Below, piece after piece: positions 1-7,300 of a stretch of 24,023 nt of DNA. Source of the DNA: an uncultured Bacteroidales bacterium (GTDB lineage: Bacteria > Bacteroidota > Bacteroidia > Bacteroidales > P3); assembly GCA_937915785.1 (NCBI GenBank), contig CALGGY010000082.1, positions 1-24,023 on the forward strand, written 5' to 3'. The stretch's first letter is position 1. Every line of letters begins with the position of its first letter. Below the pieces are notes generated by a model. That model searched no databases and was not told where the DNA came from. It saw only the letters and a program-made list of their open reading frames with translations. A program made the translations under genes and the position numbers.

Positions 1-131
1 CAACATTCTCTGTCTATTCACAAAAATCTCCCAAAATTATTTTGGACACTATTGCTCTAATTCAACAATTTGGCATCACAGAATGATGTTTTCGCTTTTT
101 TATCGGACACCAATAAAAACAAGCTTTTTTA
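1..131. other. AT-rich segment left of the ATPase remnant, no gene recognised
   Basis: No frame continues the DUF4143 protein upstream of about base 132, so a junction lies near 120-135. Plus-strand frame 1 reads a short tail ending in FAFLSDTNKNKLF and a TAA at 130-132, which could be the end of another gene. GGACAC occurs twice (44-49 and 105-110). An insertion-sequence end is possible, but this cannot be shown from the sequence available. Confidence 0.3.
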
Positions 132-977
132 ATGAAACGTCCTATGGGCGGTGCCGTGCATCGTCAATGGATGCGTGAACTTAGGCTATATATGCTTGTT
201 GGAGGTATGCCTCAAGCTGTGGCCACATATATAAAACACAATAATATGCAGGAGGTGGACAACGTCAAACGAGACATCCTTGCTCTTTATGAGAACGATC
301 TGATGCGCATCGATGCTTCGGGGCGGATATCTAAACTATTTTTCAACATACCAAGCCAACTGAATAGCAATGCGTTTTGATATAAAATTGGTAGTGCCGT
401 TGAGGGCGAGACATCAGAACGCCTGTCGGGACTTATTGCAGAACTCGAGGATAGACATACAGTGATTTTGGCCTGCCAAGTGAACGACCTTGGAGCGGCG
501 ATGGGTATGTTCAAGGACAGCAAGCGATACAAGTTGTTTTTGGCCGACACCGGGCTTTTTGTAACCCTTGCTTTCAGAAACAAAAGCTATACAGACAACG
601 TCATATATCAAAAGTTGCTAAGCGACAAATTGTCGGCCAATATGGGATATGTATATGAAAACCTTGTGGCTCAGATGCTTTACACGGCAGTGCATTCGCT
701 TTTCTACCACACATTCCCTTCCAACAAAGGCGGCTACAACTACGAGGTGGATTTTCTGCTGTCCGAAGGCGATAAAACCATGCCCATTGAAGTGAAATCG
801 TCAGGATACCTTTCGCGCAAGTCTCTTGACGAATTCTGCTGCAAATACTCGGACCGTATTGGCAGACGCATTCTGCTATACACAAAAGACTTCCGCCAAG
901 AAGGTCAAACAATCTGTTTGCCAGTCTATTACACGGGTTTGCCGTGGCTTAAGACCGTTACTTACTGCACTCGATAA
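132..977 (+). pseudogene. DUF4143-type AAA ATPase remnant, 5'-truncated and with an in-frame stop
   Basis: The frame reads about 281 codons that match the C-terminal half of Bacteroidales 'ATP-binding protein, DUF4143' ATPases. It includes the hallmark RLYMLVGGMPQAV near residues 18-30, a KRDI..LYENDL..IDASGRI segment, and the nuclease-like tail with YEVDFLL and MPIEVKSS. The usual N-terminal P-loop ATPase half is absent: bases 1-131 do not encode it in any frame. One TGA at 378-380 interrupts the frame. The same frame then continues as YKIGSAVEGETSERL, so the lesion looks like a single CGA-to-TGA change at an Arg codon. The ATG at 132 is only the first Met of the remnant, not a native start. 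The 3' end overlaps the convergent protease gene by 20 bp. The gene is almost certainly non-functional unless the stop is read through. Confidence 0.82.
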
Positions 978-2577
978 GATATACGAATGTTTTTACGCGT
1001 TTCACCTTTTCCGATAGAGACATATCCGACATGTTTTTCACAGAAGGCATGGTTATCTTGAGCCCGCTACTTTCTATCAAATTCAAAAGATTTGTTGTTT
1101 TTATGGCATATCCCGCATTTTCCGCACCGGCGTGATGTGCAACAATCACACCCACAATCTTTCCTTTGTTATCGAACATTGGACCGCCACTATTTCCAGG
1201 CTGTATTGGAGCCGTCATTTGATAAAGGGCGGCATCGCCCTGATAGCCGGTACGCGAGCTTATTATGCCATTTGTGAGTTTTATCTCGTTGCCCATGGTT
1301 TGGGTTAGCGGATAACCAAGGACAAAGACATCTTCGCCGACTTCGGCCATTCGGGTAGTAACATTATATGGTATTGCTCCAAAGCCTGCAAAACGACTGT
1401 CAGTGATTTTTAATATGGCCAAATCGTTTTTTTTGTCGGTAGCCACCACCTCGGCGGTGTAATCGGAGTATATATCATCTCCAATTCCTTTTATAATTAT
1501 TTTGTTCGCTCCGTCAATGACATGGTGGTTTGTGACCAAGTAATTATTGCCTATTGCAAAACCTGTGCCAGACCATCTGTCTGCCACTTTTCCATCCGAT
1601 GAAGCGTTGGGATACATTTTTAAGTAAAGAGCTTTCCAGTTTGGCTGAGAAACATACATTTGAACACCATCAAAAGTAATAATGCAATTGTCGTTTCTTT
1701 TATAATTAGGTGTGAACCATGAGGCTTTGAACAAACCTGGTGTGGCAGTAGGGCGTAATGTCGCCTTATAATCGCCGTATTTCCAACATTCATTATCACC
1801 TCCCGACAAGTATATTATTTTGTATGAGCCATCGGATAATCTAATGACACCAAGTCTATACCCTTCCGAATACACATCTTCATATATTCCAACAATACCG
1901 TCGTTGTGCTCGTCGATATTTTTTGCTAAAGACGTATCGTTGTAATAATATGATGATTCATGGTAAGGACATGGTTTCGGCCGACTAACTCTATATGTTG
2001 TTTTAGAGTAATCTGCTCGGCCGGCGTTTTGTTCTTTATATTGTAGTAATTTGTAATCCCAATATTTAGAGGAGCGAAAATTGTAACAAAAGCCAAAACT
2101 AACGTCATAGTCATATCCATGAAATGAAGGAATATCAATGCTTGGACATTTTATATCAAAATTTTTTATAGAGAATACAAGGGCATAACCACTGCTCAAA
2201 CCTATTTGCGGATAACTGATGCCATGTTTGAATTCGATGCCCAGCCCCCACTTATAGCCACCGACCAATCTTGTGCGATAACCAATATTAGCGTACCAAT
2301 TGTTAGTAACAAATCCATAACCAAGATGAGTAAAAATTTGGTATATGCCACCATACCCTATATATACTGATGGCATGATTGAAAGCTCTGCCCTCGCAAA
2401 AAACATCCCTTGCTTAGTTAGTTTTTTCTGCATTGGATAATTAGAAGTCGCCGATTTGCTTAATGGATAAGCTTTGTTTGGCGACAAACTGTCAACAATG
2501 CCATTAGCGACAACTACTGTTTTTGGTACCAATAAAACAGAAATAATCAATAAAAAAAGTTTTTTTTTCATTGCCAT
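958..2577 (-). CDS. Secreted trypsin-like (S1/HtrA-type) serine protease with N-terminal barrel-like domain
   Basis: The product is 539 aa. A signal peptide spans roughly residues 1-25 (MAMKKKLFLLIISVLL). Residues about 55-170 are rich in alternating aromatic and glycine strands, like a small outer-membrane or porin-like beta barrel. A middle domain (about 226-320, starting DGIVGIYE) precedes the C-terminal protease. The catalytic triad is visible: His352 in TNHHV, Asp385 in KKNDLAIL and Ser463 in GNSGGP. No PDZ domain follows. The protein ends in a conserved tail (SLSEKVKRVKTFVYLIEC) shared with the neighbouring protease. The ATG at 2569-2571 (MKKKLF) is an alternative start two codons later. 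The gene lies 135 bp downstream of the second protease on the same strand and may be co-transcribed with it. Likely role: an exported or surface-attached protease; the substrate is unknown. Confidence 0.85.
   Translation of the reverse strand: MAMKKKLFLLIISVLLVPKTVVVANGIVDSLSPNKAYPLSKSATSNYPMQKKLTKQGMFFARAELSIMPSVYIGYGGIYQIFTHLGYGFVTNNWYANIGYRTRLVGGYKWGLGIEFKHGISYPQIGLSSGYALVFSIKNFDIKCPSIDIPSFHGYDYDVSFGFCYNFRSSKYWDYKLLQYKEQNAGRADYSKTTYRVSRPKPCPYHESSYYYNDTSLAKNIDEHNDGIVGIYEDVYSEGYRLGVIRLSDGSYKIIYLSGGDNECWKYGDYKATLRPTATPGLFKASWFTPNYKRNDNCIITFDGVQMYVSQPNWKALYLKMYPNASSDGKVADRWSGTGFAIGNNYLVTNHHVIDGANKIIIKGIGDDIYSDYTAEVVATDKKNDLAILKITDSRFAGFGAIPYNVTTRMAEVGEDVFVLGYPLTQTMGNEIKLTNGIISSRTGYQGDAALYQMTAPIQPGNSGGPMFDNKGKIVGVIVAHHAGAENAGYAIKTTNLLNLIESSGLKITMPSVKNMSDMSLSEKVKRVKTFVYLIECSK
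1172..1401. repeat. Near-identical tract shared by the two protease genes, copy 1
   Basis: By direct alignment, bases 1172-1386 match 2927-3141 with 3 differences in 215, and the match extends to 1401 with 3 more. Outside this block the two genes diverge quickly. The tract encodes 72 identical residues (398-469 here) surrounding the catalytic Ser motif. Confidence 0.93.
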
Positions 2578-2712
2578 CTTTTTAGTTTTTACTATGTTTT
2601 TTTACAATTGCCAGTTTCGTCAGATTGTGAGTTTCAACGTGCTTTTCTATGAAGGAATTGTTTGTCGGATGAATACTTACAAAAAAATCTGTTTATGAAA
2701 AACAATTGAGTG

Positions 2713-3966
2713 TTATCGGCCGCACTCGATGAGACAAACGAAAGGTTTCACCCGTTTTACCATTTCGGAAAGAGAGAGGTTGGACAGGTTTTTGCCCGAT
2801 GGCAGCAAAATGCTGAGCCCAGCGCTTTCTATCAAGTTTTTCAGATATGACGTTTTAATGGCGTATCCGGCATTTTCCGCTCCGGCGTGGTGTGCCACCA
2901 CAATCCCGACAACATTACCTTTGCTGTCGAACATTGGACCGCCACTATTGCCAGGCTGTATTGGAGCCGTCATTTGATAAAGTGCGGCATCGCCCTGATA
3001 GCCGGTACGCGAGCTTATTATGCCATTTGTGAGTTTTATCTCGTTGCCCATGGTTTGGGTTAGCGGATAACCAAGGACAAAGACATCTTCGCCGACTTCG
3101 GCCATACGGGTAGTAACATTATATGGTATTGCTCCAAAGCCAGTAAAGCGACTGTCGGTTATGCGCAGAATTGCGATGTCGTTCGCCATGTCGGCGGTTA
3201 CAACCGAAGCGGAGTACGACGTATAGCTGTTGCCACCAACGCCTTTCACTGAAATTGAACCAGCTTCTTCTACCACATGGTAATTAGTAACAAGATAGCC
3301 ATTGCCCAATGTGAAGCCGGTTCCCGACCAAGTCTTAGGTTTAGTTTCCTCTTCAACAATTCTCCTTACATAACTCTCATACATGCTATTAGTCGGATAG
3401 ATTCTGCTGAAATTCATTGTTTCACGAATCTGAATCTGTGGTTTTATCCTCATACGCTTTAGAACATTTAAATCAACGAATTCCTTTGCCTCATCCCATG
3501 GCAGTATCAAAGAATGTTCAAATTCGAACAATGACTGCAATGAGAATGTTGTAGAATATACAATTTTACCATTGCGCCAACGTTGATATTCATATTTGTC
3601 AGTGTTTCCAATTCGTCTGTATATGTATATAAAATGATCGCCATTATATTTGCTATAATCAGCAACATCAAAATCTTCAAAAAAAGAATGGGGATCTGTT
3701 CCATCCCAATCGTTAATGACGGTGTTAACAGAACTGATTGAGGTTAATGTGAACCAGCCGTTTCCTAATGGCAATATAGCACCCACATAGGTGTATCCGT
3801 CTTGCCAATAATCTTTATTGCTAAACGTCTCTTTTACACTATATACACCTTCAATAGGGTCTAATTTTTCAAAGAATTTGTCATAATAATCTTTAAAGGT
3901 ATATTGTGCCATCAAATTATAGCTGAAAAAGCAAAGAAATATTGTTAGATAAGATTGTTTTTTCAT
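2713..3966 (-). CDS. Secreted trypsin-like serine protease, paralogue of the neighbouring gene
   Basis: I start at the ATG at 3966, giving 417 aa beginning MKKQSYLTIFLCFF, because this places a clear signal peptide (to about residue 20, ending LMAQ) at the N-terminus. The longer frame to 4017 adds 17 residues without signal character. Residues about 34-190 form a middle domain beginning DPIEGVYS, equivalent to that of the neighbour, but the barrel-like N-terminal domain is missing. The triad is His230 (TNYHV), Asp263 (MANDIAIL) and Ser341 (GNSGGP). The C-terminal tail SLSEMVKRVKPFVCLIEC matches the neighbour. No convincing promoter lies in the 50 bp upstream, so expression may depend on read-through from the RNA unit at about 4242-4018. 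Confidence 0.85.
   Translation of the reverse strand: MKKQSYLTIFLCFFSYNLMAQYTFKDYYDKFFEKLDPIEGVYSVKETFSNKDYWQDGYTYVGAILPLGNGWFTLTSISSVNTVINDWDGTDPHSFFEDFDVADYSKYNGDHFIYIYRRIGNTDKYEYQRWRNGKIVYSTTFSLQSLFEFEHSLILPWDEAKEFVDLNVLKRMRIKPQIQIRETMNFSRIYPTNSMYESYVRRIVEEETKPKTWSGTGFTLGNGYLVTNYHVVEEAGSISVKGVGGNSYTSYSASVVTADMANDIAILRITDSRFTGFGAIPYNVTTRMAEVGEDVFVLGYPLTQTMGNEIKLTNGIISSRTGYQGDAALYQMTAPIQPGNSGGPMFDSKGNVVGIVVAHHAGAENAGYAIKTSYLKNLIESAGLSILLPSGKNLSNLSLSEMVKRVKPFVCLIECGR
2927..3156. repeat. Near-identical tract shared by the two protease genes, copy 2
   Basis: This is the partner of 1172-1401 in the same orientation, 1,755 bp away. The limits are where identity drops sharply on both sides. The protein block covers the region from just after the Asp-containing strand to GNSGGPMFD. 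Confidence 0.93.
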
Positions 3967-4017
3967 TCCATTGTTGCCCTTTTCTCCCCCAAGCCTCCAA
4001 CAGGGGATTAAACACAA

Positions 4018-4053
4018 TAAAAAAAGAAAGGCATGAGACTTATGTGCTCATGT
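4018..4053 (-). terminator. Terminator-like hairpin after the small-RNA candidate
   Basis: On the minus strand, CATGAG and CTCATG arms (4052-4047 with 4037-4032) form a stem extended by AC/GT pairs with one bulged C and an ATAA loop. The tail CCTTTCTTTTTT follows. It lies 50 bp before the start of the downstream protease gene, so it could be a true end or an attenuator. Confidence 0.55.
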
Positions 4054-4242
4054 CCGTTTTCCTGAAGGTATCGCCAAATACCCGTGCTGGAACGGCCTGT
4101 ATGGAACAAATCTCACGCCTGATGGATATACATCAAGCGAAAGCAAATATGCTCCGTCCTCCAGCTTGGAATTTTGGCGAAATTTACAAGAATGGACAGT
4201 TATTGCAATGCTTTTCTTGTCGCTTACTTTTCTCGCGTAAGC
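4018..4242 (-). ncRNA. Candidate structured small RNA, about 200-225 nt, with own promoter and terminator
   Basis: No convincing ORF lies here, but the minus strand shows nested complementary segments. They are 4199-4195 with 4055-4051 (5 bp), 4181-4174 with 4078-4071 (8 bp), and 4166-4161 with 4091-4086 (6 bp). The last is extended by 4158-4155 with 4095-4092 across a 2-nt bulge. A 9-bp hairpin with one U-G pair caps the structure (4139-4131 with 4124-4116). A separate 5' hairpin (4242-4237 with 4227-4222) sits at the predicted start. A matching promoter ends just upstream, and a hairpin with a U-rich tail ends the unit. Size and long-range pairing resemble 6S-type RNA, but the centre is branched, so identity is unproven. 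It could also be a long structured leader of the downstream protease gene. Confidence 0.6.
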
Positions 4243-4247
4243 ATCTG

Positions 4248-4277
4248 CAAAATTACAATTTATTTTTTAATCGGCAA
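4248..4277 (-). promoter_or_regulatory. Bacteroidetes-type promoter for the small-RNA/protease unit
   Basis: The minus strand shows TTG (4277-4275), a 19-nt spacer and TAATTTTG (4255-4248). This matches the Bacteroidetes -33/-7 consensus exactly. The predicted start is near 4242, at the base of the 5' hairpin of the RNA candidate. Confidence 0.65.
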
Positions 4278-4344
4278 AATTTTTTTCTCGGTCATATAAA
4301 TGCCCAATTATTATCAATGTGCTGGCAAAACCTTTTTGGGGGAC

Positions 4345-4379
4345 AAATACCAACTATCAATTCTCAACTATCAATTTTC
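4345..4379. repeat. Heptanucleotide tandem tract at the end of the giant RHS gene
   Basis: Five consecutive 7-bp units on the plus strand: AAATACC, AACTATC, AATTCTC, AACTATC, AATTTTC. The stop codon of the RHS gene (4380-4378) falls in the last unit, so the tract marks where RHS homology ends. Confidence 0.7.
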
Positions 4380-7300
4380 ACCTACTCCAACCTAATTCTC
4401 TCCGCCAGTTGAACAAAATAGTCGTTGCTCCAGATGCCGGGTTGGTGGTTGTGTTGCCGGCCAGGTCGGTCTGCTGCAGGCCGTACTGCTGTATCTTGCC
4501 CCACGGGCCGTAGGTTACGCTCATGGCGTAGGTCTGCGGGTTGGCGGCGCTTACCAGCTGGTTGGTGCTGTCGTAGCTGAATGTCTCGGCAAAGGTCTGC
4601 CCCGGCAGCCACGGGTAGCTGCTCACGGCCTGCGTTATGTTGCCCGCGGGGTCGTAGCTGTAGGCGGTGTGGGAGAGCTGCGTGGCTCCGTTGTAGGTGC
4701 TTGTCGCCGTCAGTCGGCGGTTCTGCGGGTGGTAGGCGTACTGCATCTTAAGGCCGTTGCCGTACTTGCGGCTGGTTACGGCACCAAATTTGTCGTACAA
4801 TACACTGTCCAAATAACTGTAAACTCCAAACTGCAAACTGCAAACTTTCTGGAGTTGTCCTCCACGGTCGTAGTCGTAGCTCACCACTTCGCCGTCGGGG
4901 TAGGTTATGGCGGTGGTGCGTCCCCAGCTGTCGTATTCGTACTGCGTGGTAAGCGCAAGGTCGGTGGCAAGGAAAGGCAGCGCGTAGGTGCGGGTCTCGG
5001 CGGTTACTTCGCCCATGCTGCCGTAGGCGTAGTCCATGCGTCCGCTCTCGTCCAGCACCGAGGCCACGCGTCCGGCGTTGTCGTAGCTGTACACCGTGGG
5101 CAGGGTGCTGTCGCTGTAGATAACGCTGTCCAGTCGGTGGGCTGTGTAGCGGTAAGTTATGTCCTTGTGCCTCGGTTGTGTGCCGCCATCAAGCCACGAG
5201 CTGCGTTTCACGGCAAGGTTGTAGCCGTCGTAAAAATAGTTCTCGCCAAGGTTGTCCTCGCTGTACGAGGTTCGGCGGCCCAGCCAGTCGTACTCGTATG
5301 CGCGGCTCCAGTCGCCGGTGGAGCTATATACCGCTGTAAGGTCGCCCACGGGGCTGTAGTCGTAGTAGAGCCACGGTTGCCCCGCCACTTTTGTGGCCCA
5401 CTGTCTGCTTTCGGCGTCCTTCAGCGTGGTGGAGGTGTGGCCGTTGGGGTCGGTAACGGCGGTGCGGAACAGCATTTTGTTCAGGTGGCCGCCGCTGAAG
5501 CCGTAGGCTGTGCGTGTGGCGCTGCCGTCGGGGGCCGTCTGCAGCAGCGGGCGGTCCATAACGTCGTAAACCGCTGTGGCGGGTGGTGTGGCGTCCACCA
5601 CAAAGGCGAAGCGTGTGCTGTCGCGGTGCGCCTCGGTGGGGTGGTAGGTGGCCACGGCCCGGCCGAGGCCGTCGAAGACGGTGTGCCCGCTCACCACCAG
5701 TTTCTCCACGCCTTGCACCTCGGCTTCGACGCGGGTCTGCACCGCGCGCCCGAGGCCGTCGCAGTAGGTGTGGGTCTTTATGGGGTTTGCGGGGTGCTGT
5801 GGGTCGTAGTTCTCCGTGGTGGCCGAGGACACGTTGCGCGCCGTCTCCTTGCCGCGGTAGGTGTAGCGTATGGTGTATGGCGCGCCGTCGGCTATCTCCT
5901 TGGGGCCGCGTATGGTAAGGGGGCGTCCCCAGCTGTCGAGGGTGTACTCCATGCTGTTGCCGGCACGGTCTATAACCGTCAGCGGCACGCCGTAGCGCAG
6001 GTCGTAGTTCTGCATCTGCGAGCTTGTGCCGAAGGTGTCCGTAACGCTCTCGGGATAGGAGTGGGCAATGTTTTCGTAGGTGTAGTAGGTGGCGGTGTTG
6101 GGGCCGCGCACATCGGTGATGTTGCCGTAAATGTCGAACACATAACGGGTTGCGAGGGTGTTCTGCCCGTCGTAGTCCATTATTGCGGTGTAGCGTCCCA
6201 ATGTGTCTATATCTGTGGTTCTCAGTCGCATACCTTGTATCTCCACCCGTTGTACTTTATTAACGATGTGGTTGCCGTTATATTGCGGGTGGTACGAAAT
6301 ATCCACAACCACCGTCGGCTGGTCGGTGCTGCCGTGTCGCTGTTGCACCACGTTTCCGTTGCCGAAATCGTAGTCGCTTTCCTCCCACCGCACTATGCCC
6401 GCCGTGGGCTGGCCTTCGTAATAGCATGTCTGCGTGCGTGTTATGTGCGGAAATACCCTGTCCGTGCCTTGTGTGGTGTCAATCACCTCTTTCTGCAGGG
6501 TGTTGGCGGTCTGCACAAAAAGTCTGCCGCGGGAGTCGCGCAAAAAGCTGGCCACAGGCATGCCCTTGGTATGTATGTCGCTGTTGCTGAAATAGTTGTC
6601 GGCTGTGCTGTGCGCGGTGTCGCCGTTCCAGCGGGTTTCCGTCACCTTGGCGAACCCGAGGAAGGCTTTCTCGTCGCGGTCGTAGTATCCGTGGCTGTAG
6701 CTGTAGGTGGCGCGCAGGGTGTCGCGCCCGTCGCCGGGCAGGCCGTCGCATATCTTCAGCTCTTTCACCACCCAGCGGCGCCGGTGATATACCGTTGGGG
6801 CCGTAAGCTCATAGTCGGCGTAGGTGGCGCCGCCCAGAGGGTTGGTGATGCTTTTCAGCAGACCGGTGCGTCCCATGCGCGAGTGCCTCACTTTAAGCTC
6901 CGTGCCGCTCTCCGACACTATCAGGTCGGCCGCGCCGTCGCCGTCCATGTCGCTTATCTGCACTTTCTCGTTGCTCAGGCTCATGGAGCCCTTGAGGCCG
7001 GCGCTGCCGCCAGCTTTGATTCCCCAGAATGTCCATCCGCCTGTGCCTTCGATGTTTGTCGAGGCGCTGGTGGAGGTGCCGTATTCCATAAGGTTGTCCA
7101 CTATGTCGGGGGTGCGCCACGCCGTCCATCCCGCGGCGAAGGCGCTGCCGGTGTTGCGGCGGTATTTTATCTCGCCGTTGGCGAAATTTCTCCTCACAAG
7201 GTCGGGCAGTCCGTCGCCGTCCATGTCATGCAGGAACACCGTCTGCGTGTTGCGGGCCGTGGTAACGCCCACGCCTCCGCTTATGGCGTTGCTCCAGATG

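Noticed and set aside
3942..4412. 156-aa plus-strand open frame over the small-RNA region
   Set aside because: It crosses the protease start, the RNA helices and the RHS end, has no recognised motif, and complementary stem arms explain the region better.
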